DNA from: Bacteroidaceae bacterium
GTDB lineage: Bacteria; Bacteroidota; Bacteroidia; Bacteroidales; Bacteroidaceae
DNA: 19,784 bases
NCBI GenBank assembly: GCA_021443405.1
Contig: JABUUA010000012.1
Location: 1 to 19,784 of the forward strand
Reading direction: 5' to 3'
Shown here piece after piece: positions 7,941 to 15,488 of the stretch (position 1 is its first letter; each line of letters opens with the position of its first letter). A program made the translations under genes and the position numbers. The notes under the pieces were generated by a model. It saw only the letters and a program-made list of their open reading frames with translations. It was not told the origin of the DNA and did no database searches.

Positions 7941-8354
7941 CTATTCGGGCAAGCCGTGCTCGTCCATCAACACCCAACCGTTGCCGCCCACTTCCAGGCG
8001 GATGAGCCTCCAGGAGAGTCCGGTGTGGATATTGGTCAGTATGCAATCCTTGATATTATGTCCGCCAATGAATATCTGGTAGTTGATGGCGTTAGGTTTC
8101 TTCGTATCTTTTTCGATGGCGTATTGCCGGGGCAGTTCATACCAGTTCAGGGCCTCCTGATTGTTGGCGGCTGCGGCCATCCACACCGTGCCGGTTTGCT
8201 TGTCGAGTTTGAGCGTCAGCTGCCGGTCGATAGGAGACTGGATGACTTCGAAGCGCCCGCCGGTGGTGGAGGTCTTCTCACAACAAACGCCATTGCTCTG
8301 CGCAAATGCTGCGGCAGACAGCGTGAACACAAGAAGGGTGATTAGTTTTCTCAT
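7941..8354 (-). CDS. Small secreted protein with an internal duplication, unknown function
   Basis: This 137-residue protein starts MRKLITLLVFTLSAAAFAQ, a signal peptide with likely cleavage after Gln19. The mature chain begins with a vicinal Cys pair (GVCCEK). Two segments, residues 34-58 and 91-115, align without gaps: each opens with an aromatic at position two (RFEV, NYQI), has Asp/Asn near position 18, and closes with TGxxW (TGTVW, TGLSW). That suggests a duplicated beta-meander. I do not recognise a named family. The ATG at 8354 is chosen for the signal peptide; upstream codons in frame lie within the promoter. It converges on the SGNH gene with 22 bases between stops. Confidence 0.8.
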   Translation of the reverse strand: MRKLITLLVFTLSAAAFAQSNGVCCEKTSTTGGRFEVIQSPIDRQLTLKLDKQTGTVWMAAAANNQEALNWYELPRQYAIEKDTKKPNAINYQIFIGGHNIKDCILTNIHTGLSWRLIRLEVGGNGWVLMDEHGLPE

Positions 8355-8382
8355 CGCTTGGATAGTGTTTGATTTCTGTTCA

Positions 8383-8390
8383 CAAAGATA
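8383..8390 (-). promoter_or_regulatory. -7 element for the secreted protein at 7941-8354
   Basis: On the minus strand TATCTTTG matches TAnnTTTG and ends 28 bases before the ATG at 8354. No -33 TTG is seen at standard spacing. Confidence 0.55.
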
Positions 8391-8441
8391 CAACTAATTT
8401 CTGTAATACGCCGCCGCTTTTGCATCTCTTAACGTCTGCAA

Positions 8442-8595
8442 GGTGAAGCGTGCGCACGTCGCCGGTCACACGTCCGCACGTGTGGGCCGAGACAATAGGA
8501 CGTCTGGCCTCAAACATAAGGTTGTGTGAGCTCAAACATAAGGATGTCTGAGCCCACACATAAGGATGTCTGAACCGAGTCGTCGGGAGGTCTGC
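8442..8595 (+). repeat. Seven-unit 22-base tandem array
   Basis: Seven consecutive 22-base units lie at 8442, 8464, 8486, 8508, 8530, 8552 and 8574, with no insertion or deletion between them. By direct comparison, units 5 and 6 agree at 20 of 22 positions and units 4 and 5 at 19. Outer units agree with their best matches at about 13-15. The core units carry CATAAGG in the middle and end in GTCTGA or GTGTGA. Because 22 is not a multiple of three, it is not a coding repeat. It fills the gene-free stretch between the spt terminator and the promoter at 8383-8390. There are no unique spacers, so it is not a CRISPR. Its role is unknown; the strand is arbitrary. Confidence 0.88.
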
Positions 8596-8597
8596 AT

Positions 8598-8637
8598 AAA
8601 AAGGAGAGGGAACTGATGCGAACGTCAGCTCCCTCTC
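8598..8637 (-). terminator. Rho-independent terminator after spt
   Basis: GAGAGGGA at 8604-8611 and TCCCTCTC at 8630-8637 form an eight-base-pair stem. After one A/C mismatch it is extended by CTGA pairing with TCAG. Read on the minus strand, the hairpin is followed by five T (8602-8598). It begins 28 bases past the spt stop codon. Confidence 0.9.
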
Positions 8638-8665
8638 TATTGCAAATGATTGATTATAGGTAATC

Positions 8666-9862
8666 TTACTTGATGATGCCCAGGTTGACAAATACCTTCT
8701 TCAGTCGTTCCACGGACAGGTCAACCTGCTCCTTTGTGTGCGTGGCCATCAAGGCATAACGGACCAAAGTGTCCGACGGAGCGCAGGCTGGAGGAATCAC
8801 CGGATTGATGAACACGCCCTCTTCAAAGGCCATGGCCACCACGGCGAACGTTTTCTCCATGTCGCGCACGTAGAGAGGAATGATGGGACTTTCGGTCTCG
8901 CCAATCTCGAAGCCCTCTTCGCGGAAGCGCTTCAAGGCGTAGTTCGTGATGTCCCAAAGGTTATCCAGAATCTGCGGCTCGTTTTGGATGATGTGCAGCG
9001 CCTCGCGGGCTGCAGCCGTAGCTGCGGGCGTACAACTGGCACTGAATATATAGGTGCGGGCCGTATGACGCAACGAATCGATGGTAACCTGGTCGGCGGC
9101 GATGAAGCCACCTATGGACGCGAGGCTCTTGGAGAACGTACCCATGATGAGATCCACGTCCTTGGTCAGACCGAAATGATCGCACACACCACGTCCCTGT
9201 CTGCCGAAGACTCCGAGCCCATGTGCCTCGTCCACCATGATGGTGGCGTTATATTTCTTCTTCAACTCCACGATTTCCGGCAACTTGCACAAGTCGCCCT
9301 CCATCGAGAACACGCCGTCCACCACAATCAACTTCACGCTGTCGGGGTTGCAACGTTGCAGAACGCGCTCCAGATCCGCCATATCGTTGTGCTTGTAACG
9401 TAACTGCGTGGCGAACGAAAGGCGCCGACCATCCACGATGCTTGCGTGGTCGCGGTCGTCACAGATGATATAATCATCCTTGCCCACTAATTGGGGGATG
9501 ACGCCGCTGTTGACCGTAAATCCGGTGGCAAAGCAAAGGGCGTCGTCCATGCCCACATACTCAGCCAGCTCCTTCTCCAACTGGACGTGAATGTCGAGAG
9601 TTCCGTTCAGGAAACGGCTGCCGGCGCATCCCGTGCCATACTGCTGCATGGCCTTGCATCCGGCATCAATGATTCTTTGGTCGCCGGTCAGCCCAGTATA
9701 GGCGTTCGAACCGAACATCAATACCTTCTGACCTCCCATTTCCACTTCGGTGCCCTGCTTACCTTCAATCTGACGAAAGTAGGGGTAGATGCCACGTTCT
9801 TTAGCATCTATGGCCATCGAATAGAAAGGGTGTTTGGCGAGTTTTTCTTGTAATAATCCCAT
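8666..9862 (-). CDS. spt: Serine palmitoyltransferase (alpha-oxoamine synthase family)
   Basis: This 398-residue PLP enzyme belongs to the alpha-oxoamine synthases. Landmarks are FGSNAYTGLTG, GTGCAGSRFLNGTLDIH, the cofactor-stacking DHAS at 138-141, VDGVFSMEGD, DEAHGLG with Asp211 and His214, and the PLP lysine Lys245 in GTFSKSLASIGG. Family members condense an amino acid with an acyl-CoA. In Bacteroidota this subtype is serine palmitoyltransferase, which makes 3-ketosphinganine for sphingolipids. Alternatives are KBL (glycine C-acetyltransferase) and BioF. I favour Spt because the PYFR opening and the FSASCTPA segment fit the Bacteroidota Spt group, and no biotin or threonine-catabolism genes lie nearby. 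It diverges from a lipid-kinase-family gene. Confidence 0.85.
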   Translation of the reverse strand: MGLLQEKLAKHPFYSMAIDAKERGIYPYFRQIEGKQGTEVEMGGQKVLMFGSNAYTGLTGDQRIIDAGCKAMQQYGTGCAGSRFLNGTLDIHVQLEKELAEYVGMDDALCFATGFTVNSGVIPQLVGKDDYIICDDRDHASIVDGRRLSFATQLRYKHNDMADLERVLQRCNPDSVKLIVVDGVFSMEGDLCKLPEIVELKKKYNATIMVDEAHGLGVFGRQGRGVCDHFGLTKDVDLIMGTFSKSLASIGGFIAADQVTIDSLRHTARTYIFSASCTPAATAAAREALHIIQNEPQILDNLWDITNYALKRFREEGFEIGETESPIIPLYVRDMEKTFAVVAMAFEEGVFINPVIPPACAPSDTLVRYALMATHTKEQVDLSVERLKKVFVNLGIIK

Positions 9863-9904
9863 ATTATAAATATGTGTTTGTTGTCATGACCTAATTTCAA
9901 GTTG

Positions 9905-9912
9905 CAAATTTA
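9905..9912 (-). promoter_or_regulatory. -7 element for spt
   Basis: On the minus strand TAAATTTG matches TAnnTTTG and ends 42 bases before the spt ATG. No -33 TTG at standard spacing is seen. Confidence 0.5.
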
Positions 9913-9987
9913 CGAAAAAATATTGTTAAAAATACTATTAGAATGTCAAAAAGTGTATTTCGGACCACATATTTCGAAGGCACCTTC

Positions 9988-10016
9988 TTGCATTTCTGAC
10001 AATATTGTTAAATTTG
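9988..10016 (+). promoter_or_regulatory. Promoter of the lipid-kinase-family gene (-33 and -7)
   Basis: TTG at 9988-9990 is followed after 18 bases by TAAATTTG at 10009-10016, an exact -7 match. The -7 box ends eight bases before the ATG at 10025, implying a leader of only a few bases or none. Confidence 0.65.
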
Positions 10017-10024
10017 CACAACGT

Positions 10025-11062
10025 ATGGACAGGAAACAGCGCATCCGTTTTATTGTGAATCCTATCTCGGGAACGCAGACGAAGCAAGCTATCGTGGAGC
10101 TGATTCCCCAACTGCTTGACGCCAGCCGTCTCGAGTGGGAAATCGAATACACTCAGTTCGCTGGCCATGCGTCGGCCTTAGCCCGCGAGGCGGTGAAACT
10201 GGGCTTCGACGTGGTGGTTGCGGTCGGCGGTGACGGGACGGTGAATGAAGTGGCGCGGGCCCTCGTTCATTCCCGCACGGCGTTAGGCATTGTTCCTTGC
10301 GGAAGCGGCAATGGTCTGGCCCGCCATCTCTTTATCCCGATGAAGCCGGAAGGCGCGCTGCGCATCCTGAACGACTGTCGCATCGAGACGCTCGACTACG
10401 GAACCATCAACGGACGTGAGTTCTTCTGCACCTGTGGCGTCGGGTTCGATGCCTTTGTAAGTGAGAAGTTTGCCCAGGCAGGAAAACGAGGTCTGCTCAC
10501 CTACATCGAGAACACCCTGAAGATAGGACTGACTTACAAACCAGAGACATACGAAATAGAAATCGATGGCGAGCCGAAGACTTACAAGGCGTTTCTGATT
10601 GCCTGTGCCAACGCCTCGCAATATGGCAACAATGCCTTCATTGCGCCGTCGGCCTCGATGAGCGACGGATTGCTCAACGTGACCATAATGGAGCCCTTCA
10701 ACGTGCTGCAGGCGCCGCAGATAGCTATGCAACTTTTCAACAAGTCGTTGGAAAATAACAGCCACATCAAGTCGTTCGTCTGCAAGAAAGTTCACATCCA
10801 CCGGCAAGCGGAGGGCGCAGTCCACTTCGACGGCGACCCGATGGTTTGCGGGGCAGATTTGGACGTGGAATTGATTGCGGGCGGAATCCGGATGGTGGTG
10901 AATACGACACCCCAGTTGGTGGAGTCGCCACTCCTGCACGCATTCGAGGAAATGTATGATAAATTCGTTACGGACGTTGACCATATACGCAATAGCGCGA
11001 CCGACACGCAACGTAAGATTCGCAAGATTAACAAGGAGCTATTGAGGAAGCTCAAAGGTTAG
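10025..11062 (+). CDS. Diacylglycerol/sphingosine kinase family protein (YegS/BmrU-like lipid kinase)
   Basis: This 345-residue protein has the DAGK catalytic fold. IRFIVNPISGT opens the domain, GGDGTVNE (68-75) is the nucleotide-binding motif, and PCGSGNGLAR (91-100) follows. A beta-rich second domain ends with VHFDGDP, as in YegS and BmrU. The family phosphorylates lipid hydroxyls, including diacylglycerol, phosphatidylglycerol and, in eukaryotic relatives, sphingoid bases. The substrate is not readable from sequence. A basic, probably helical tail (residues 300-345) follows. In-frame codons upstream of 10025 lie across the promoter and are rejected as part of the gene. It is divergent from spt, which makes a sphingolipid substrate worth considering. 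It converges with trmN6, with eight bases between stops. Confidence 0.87.
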   Translation: MDRKQRIRFIVNPISGTQTKQAIVELIPQLLDASRLEWEIEYTQFAGHASALAREAVKLGFDVVVAVGGDGTVNEVARALVHSRTALGIVPCGSGNGLARHLFIPMKPEGALRILNDCRIETLDYGTINGREFFCTCGVGFDAFVSEKFAQAGKRGLLTYIENTLKIGLTYKPETYEIEIDGEPKTYKAFLIACANASQYGNNAFIAPSASMSDGLLNVTIMEPFNVLQAPQIAMQLFNKSLENNSHIKSFVCKKVHIHRQAEGAVHFDGDPMVCGADLDVELIAGGIRMVVNTTPQLVESPLLHAFEEMYDKFVTDVDHIRNSATDTQRKIRKINKELLRKLKG

Positions 11063-11070
11063 CGCGAAGG

Positions 11071-11775
11071 TCACCACAGATAGAAATCCTGGGTCAGTGC
11101 TGCGTAGTCGTTGCTTCGCGACCCATCGGGGGCGTTGAGCACCAGTTCCTCAAGCGGTCGTTTCAAGCAGCTTTCGTCATGGGTGAAAGAAAGTAATGTC
11201 CGCTTCGGTTCTTTCCGTTCCACCGTCTTCACCGAGCATTCGCGATACAGAAAAAGATTATATAATAAACAGTAAGAAACAAAGGCGTTACGATGAATAG
11301 TTGGAAGTATTACATGAAAACTCCCGTCGTCCGTCAACAAACCATCCGTCGCCTTTATCAACTCGTCGAAATGCAGGCTCTCGGTACTGCGGGCGACGGC
11401 CCGGTCGCCATCGGGCGAGAGCGTGGTTTCCGTAAAGAAAGGAGGGTTGCACACGATGCAGTCGTAAGTCCCGACGTGCGCGCGAACATCCCCGCAAATC
11501 ACGTCGATTCGGTCGCGAAATACGGATGAGTCGGCGTTCTCCCGTGCTTGTTCCGCCGCTTCCTGGCTAATCTCCAAAGCGGTGACGTGGGCAGACGAAG
11601 CCCGCTGCGCCACCATGAGCGCCACGAGTCCCGTGCCCGTCCCGATGTCAAGAATCTTTCTCGCGCTCGCAACGTCGGCCCAAGCCCCCAACAAGACGCC
11701 GTCGGTGCCCACTTTCATGGCGCATCTGTCCTGCAGGATGATAAATTGTTTGAATCGGAACTCCTCTTTGCTCAT
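11071..11775 (-). CDS. trmN6: tRNA1(Val) adenine-37 N6-methyltransferase
   Basis: This 234-residue class I methyltransferase has the N-terminal FRFKQFIILQDRCAMKVGTDGVLLGAW segment shared with YfiC/TrmN6. The SAM-binding motif is ILDIGTGTG (41-49) and the catalytic NPPFF (110-114) is typical of adenine N6-methyltransferases. The enzyme modifies A37 of one valine tRNA in E. coli. The ATG at 11775 is well placed, with a -7 element 13 bases upstream. It converges with the lipid-kinase gene and diverges from lon. Length is close to the E. coli enzyme. Confidence 0.9.
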   Translation of the reverse strand: MSKEEFRFKQFIILQDRCAMKVGTDGVLLGAWADVASARKILDIGTGTGLVALMVAQRASSAHVTALEISQEAAEQARENADSSVFRDRIDVICGDVRAHVGTYDCIVCNPPFFTETTLSPDGDRAVARSTESLHFDELIKATDGLLTDDGSFHVILPTIHRNAFVSYCLLYNLFLYRECSVKTVERKEPKRTLLSFTHDESCLKRPLEELVLNAPDGSRSNDYAALTQDFYLW

Positions 11776-11788
11776 AATAACTTAACTG

Positions 11789-11796
11789 CAAAAATA
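11789..11796 (-). promoter_or_regulatory. -7 element for trmN6
   Basis: On the minus strand TATTTTTG matches TAnnTTTG and ends 13 bases before the trmN6 ATG. The nearest upstream TTG is about 25 bases away, longer than usual. Confidence 0.5.
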
Positions 11797-11851
11797 GTGA
11801 ATTATCTCTAAATACACGCGGCAATTTATCTAAAATCTCAATTATTTTGCG

Positions 11852-11859
11852 TATATTTG
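11852..11859 (+). promoter_or_regulatory. -7 element for the lon operon
   Basis: TATATTTG matches TAnnTTTG and ends 45 bases before the lon ATG, giving an AT-rich leader. No clear -33 TTG is present. I see no inverted repeat resembling a heat-shock operator in the leader. Confidence 0.55.
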
Positions 11860-11904
11860 CGCCCAATTATTATTTATTAGGTAATCACACGCAATATTAT
11901 CAAT

Positions 11905-14346
11905 ATGCAGAAACCCCATACTCCGAGCTCTTTCACCGTTGTAGCCGACTTCGATGGCGACCCTCAGGAATTGGTCCGCACTCCCGTCCCTGAGAAGGTG
12001 CCCATACTACCTTTGCGCAATCTCACGATATTCCCTATGGTGATGTCGCCCATACATGTGGGGCGCAAGAGTTCGTTGCGACTGGTGAAACAGGCGCAAA
12101 AGACCAATGCCATCATCGGCGTGTTCTCGCAACTTCGTGGCGACGACGAGAATCCGTTGGCCGAAGGCTTGTTGCCGTACGGCGTGGCGGCACGCATTGT
12201 GAAACAGATAGAAATGCCCGATGGCGAAAAGACGGTCATCGTGCAAGCATTCGGTCGTATCCGCATGACGGACTTAGACGCTTCCGGCAGTTATCTGCAA
12301 GGAACCGTCGAACTTGTGGAAGAGAAATTCCCGACGATGGATACCGAATACATGATGATAGTGGAGAATGTGACCAAGCGTGCCATCCATCTCATCGAGA
12401 CGGAAACGACCATGCCCGACGAAGCGCGATTGCCTGTCGAGAATATTTCGTACGGCCCCTTGCTGGTGAACTTTCTTTCGACTGCAATTCCCTTTACGGA
12501 TAACGTCAAGCACGACTTGCTTCGGACGGATGATTTGCGGGAGCGGGCCATGAAGTTAGCTCGTTACATCGACACGATGCAGCAACTTACGGACATGAAA
12601 AACCGTATTGTGGAGCAGACGCAAGGCGACCTCAACCAGCAGCAGCGCGAATACTTCCTGCAACAACAGTTGCGCAACATTCAGGACGAACTGGGCTGCA
12701 ACACGAGCGACTCGTTCACGCTCCGCCAACAAGCCGACGAGAAACGGATGCCGCAGAAGGCTCGCGAGGTGTTCGAAAAGGAGTTGGAGAAGTTGGAACG
12801 CCTCAACCCGCAGAGCCCCGACTATAACATTCAGTTCAATTATCTGCAGACCATGATTCAGATGCCGTGGGGAATTTGCAGTCATGACAATCTCAGCGTG
12901 ACACACGCCCAGCGCATTCTAAACCGAGACCACTACGGCATGGAGGAAGTGAAGGAACGAATCCTCGAACATCTGGCGGTCCATAAGTTGAGAGGCGATA
13001 TGAAGAGTCCCATCTTGTGCTTATACGGTCCTCCGGGAGTGGGCAAGACATCGTTGGGACGCAGTATTGCGGACGCTTTGGGCCGCAAATATGTGCGCGC
13101 TTCCTTGGGCGGATTGCACGATGAGTCGGAGATACGAGGCCACCGACGCACGTATATCGGAGCTATGCCGGGCTGTATCATCAAGAATCTGATAAAGGCA
13201 GGAACGAACAATCCCGTCTTTGTGCTGGACGAAATCGACAAGATAAGCGGGCAGACCATCAACGGCGACCCGTCGTCGGCGTTACTGGAAGTGCTCGACC
13301 CTGAGCAGAACTCCACCTTCCATGATAACTTCCTGGATATGGATTACGACTTATCTCAGGTGATGTTCATCGCCACGGCGAACGACATCAGTCAGATGCC
13401 CCGACCCTTGCTGGACCGTATGGAACTGATAGAGGTAAGCGGCTATTGCACGGAAGAAAAGGTGGAGATTGCCCGCAAGCACTTAATGCCGAAGGCTCGC
13501 AAGAACAATGGTTTGGAGGAACGTCAGGACATTACGTTGCGCAAGGCGGGTCTGGAGTATCTGATTGAACATTACACTCGCGAGAGCGGCGTGCGCGGTT
13601 TGGAGAAACAACTGAACAAATTGTTCCGTAAGACCGCACTTTCGCTGGAGATGACCGGTATTCCCCCCGCATTAGTATATGATAAAGAAACGATTGCCAA
13701 AGTATTGGGTAAGGAGCCTTATAACCGCGAAATCTATCAAGGAAACGATTTTGCCGGCGTCGTCACGGGATTGGCATGGACCAGTGTGGGCGGAGAAATC
13801 CTGTTTATCGAAACGAGCTTGAGCCGCAGTAAAGCCGGCAAACTGACGGTGACGGGCAATCTGGGCGACGTGATGAAGGAGAGCGCCATGATAGCGCTTG
13901 AGTATTTGCGGGCCCATGCCGATATGTTGAATGTCGATGAACAAGTTTTCGATTCCTGGAACATCCATATTCATGTTCCCGAAGGCGCAACGCCGAAAGA
14001 CGGTCCGTCGGCAGGCATCACGATGGCGACTTCGCTGGCCTCGGCCCTGACGCAACGTAAAGTGCGCAGGAACCTGGCGATGACGGGCGAGATTACACTG
14101 CGCGGCAAGGTGTTGCCCGTGGGAGGAATTAAGGAAAAGATACTTGCGGCCAAGCGCGCAGGCATCACCGAAATCATCATCTGTCAGGATAATCGTAAGG
14201 ACATCGAAGAGATACCGGCACTCTATCTTAAGGGCGTCAACTTCCATTATGTCAATACGGTTAAGGATGTTTTATCTTATGCGTTGCTCGATGAGCGCGT
14301 AGCGGATGCCATCGACATTACGGTTCCTAAGGCTGAGGACAAATGA
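11905..14346 (+). CDS. lon: ATP-dependent Lon protease
   Basis: This 813-residue cytoplasmic protease degrades damaged and regulatory proteins. The N-terminal substrate-binding domain (about 35-230, opening VPILPLRNLTIFPMVMSPIHVGR) and a coiled coil precede the AAA+ module. Walker A is GPPGVGKTS with Lys381, and Walker B is PVFVLDEIDKI. The C-terminal serine protease has the Ser702/Lys745 dyad in DGPSAGITMA and GGIKEK. The chain is slightly longer than E. coli Lon, mainly from about 30 extra N-terminal residues before the conserved domain. Its stop overlaps the tgt start by four bases (ATGA), so the two are translationally coupled. Confidence 0.98.
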   Translation: MQKPHTPSSFTVVADFDGDPQELVRTPVPEKVPILPLRNLTIFPMVMSPIHVGRKSSLRLVKQAQKTNAIIGVFSQLRGDDENPLAEGLLPYGVAARIVKQIEMPDGEKTVIVQAFGRIRMTDLDASGSYLQGTVELVEEKFPTMDTEYMMIVENVTKRAIHLIETETTMPDEARLPVENISYGPLLVNFLSTAIPFTDNVKHDLLRTDDLRERAMKLARYIDTMQQLTDMKNRIVEQTQGDLNQQQREYFLQQQLRNIQDELGCNTSDSFTLRQQADEKRMPQKAREVFEKELEKLERLNPQSPDYNIQFNYLQTMIQMPWGICSHDNLSVTHAQRILNRDHYGMEEVKERILEHLAVHKLRGDMKSPILCLYGPPGVGKTSLGRSIADALGRKYVRASLGGLHDESEIRGHRRTYIGAMPGCIIKNLIKAGTNNPVFVLDEIDKISGQTINGDPSSALLEVLDPEQNSTFHDNFLDMDYDLSQVMFIATANDISQMPRPLLDRMELIEVSGYCTEEKVEIARKHLMPKARKNNGLEERQDITLRKAGLEYLIEHYTRESGVRGLEKQLNKLFRKTALSLEMTGIPPALVYDKETIAKVLGKEPYNREIYQGNDFAGVVTGLAWTSVGGEILFIETSLSRSKAGKLTVTGNLGDVMKESAMIALEYLRAHADMLNVDEQVFDSWNIHIHVPEGATPKDGPSAGITMATSLASALTQRKVRRNLAMTGEITLRGKVLPVGGIKEKILAAKRAGITEIIICQDNRKDIEEIPALYLKGVNFHYVNTVKDVLSYALLDERVADAIDITVPKAEDK

Positions 14347-15473
14347 CCTTTCAATTACAGAAAACGGACGACAAGAGCCAGGCGCGTGCAGGTCTGATTA
14401 CCACGGCGCACGGACAGATTGAGACTCCTATCTTTATGCCCGTGGGAACATTGGGGACGGTGAAAGGAGTGTTGCAGCGTGACCTGAAGGAGGAAGTGAA
14501 GGCCCAAATCATTTTAGGCAACACCTATCATCTGTACTTGCGTCCGGGCGTTGAGATTCTCGAGGCGGCGGGCGGCTTGCATAAGTTCAATGGTTGGGAC
14601 CGCCCGATATTGACTGACAGCGGAGGCTTCCAAGTGTTCTCGCTGACGGGCATTCGCAAACTGACAGAAGAGGGCTGCACCTTCCAGAGTCATATCGATG
14701 GGTCGAAACATGTCTTTACGCCGGAACGTGTGATGGATATCGAGCGGTCTATCGGTGCCGATATCATAATGGCGCTGGACGAATGTCCTCCGGGAACAAG
14801 CGATTACCAGTATGCCAAAAAAAGTCTGGGCCTTACGCAGCGTTGGCTGGACCGTTGCTTTACGCGTTTCCGCGAGACGGAACCCAAATATGGTTACGAA
14901 CAGAGTCTGTTCCCCATTGTTCAGGGCTGCACTTTCGCCGACCTCCGTCGTCAGGCTGCAGAATATGTGGCCAGTAAGGAGGCGGACGGCAACGCCATCG
15001 GCGGGTTGGCTGTCGGCGAACCGGCCGAGGTGATGTATGAGATGATAGAGGTGGTCAATGAGATTCTGCCGAAGGACAAACCGCGTTATCTGATGGGAGT
15101 GGGCACTCCTGTCAATTTGTTGGAGGGCATTGAACGGGGCGTGGATATGTTTGATTGCGTTATGCCGACGCGTAACGGACGCAATGCCATGCTCTTTACT
15201 TCCGAGGGCATTATGAACATGCGCAATAAAAAGTGGGAACTCGACTTTTCGCCCATCGACCCGAATGGGACGTCGTCGGTGGATACTTTCTATTCTCGGG
15301 CCTATCTTCATCATTTGTTCAAGGCGCAAGAACTGCTCGCGATGGAGATTGCGAGCATTCATAACCTTGCATTCTATCTCTGGTTGGTGGGAGAGGCAAG
15401 GCAACATATCTTTGCAGGCGACTTCAGGTCATGGAAAGAACGAATGGTTGTGAAACTATCCACGAGGTTGTAA
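14343..15473 (+). CDS. tgt: tRNA-guanine transglycosylase Tgt lacking the zinc cysteines
   Basis: This 376-residue enzyme exchanges guanine-34 of Asp, Asn, His and Tyr tRNAs for a queuosine precursor. The catalytic residues fit: Asp92 in LTDSGGFQVFSL and the probable nucleophile Asp271 in DMFDCVMPTRNGRN, with AIGGLAVGEP forming the substrate pocket. The canonical zinc site (CxCxxC followed by SRAYLHHL, then a later His) is changed. The segment just before YSRAYLHHLF (residues 309-316) reads GTSSVDTF and contains no Cys; only His340 of the four ligands remains. The surrounding fold is intact and there is no frameshift, so this is probably a zinc-independent form rather than a pseudogene. Second gene of the lon operon. 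Confidence 0.95.
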   Translation: MTFQLQKTDDKSQARAGLITTAHGQIETPIFMPVGTLGTVKGVLQRDLKEEVKAQIILGNTYHLYLRPGVEILEAAGGLHKFNGWDRPILTDSGGFQVFSLTGIRKLTEEGCTFQSHIDGSKHVFTPERVMDIERSIGADIIMALDECPPGTSDYQYAKKSLGLTQRWLDRCFTRFRETEPKYGYEQSLFPIVQGCTFADLRRQAAEYVASKEADGNAIGGLAVGEPAEVMYEMIEVVNEILPKDKPRYLMGVGTPVNLLEGIERGVDMFDCVMPTRNGRNAMLFTSEGIMNMRNKKWELDFSPIDPNGTSSVDTFYSRAYLHHLFKAQELLAMEIASIHNLAFYLWLVGEARQHIFAGDFRSWKERMVVKLSTRL

Positions 15474-15488
15474 CGGCAAATTTTCAGT

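Noticed and set aside
7931..7959. Bidirectional terminator between the SGNH gene and the convergent secreted-protein gene
   Set aside because: GGCTTG and CAAGCC can pair, but the stem is only six bases, it overlaps the coding end of the minus-strand gene, and no T-run follows on either strand.
8442..8595. CRISPR array
   Set aside because: The units are contiguous 22-mers without unique spacers, they vary strongly in sequence, and no cas gene is present.
9902..10024. N-terminal extension of the lipid kinase from a TTG
   Set aside because: It runs across the promoter, and the family similarity begins just after the ATG at 10025.
14514..15407. A 297-codon antisense open frame within tgt
   Set aside because: The sense strand encodes a clear Tgt. 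The antisense product is His/Arg-rich with no domain and no promoter.
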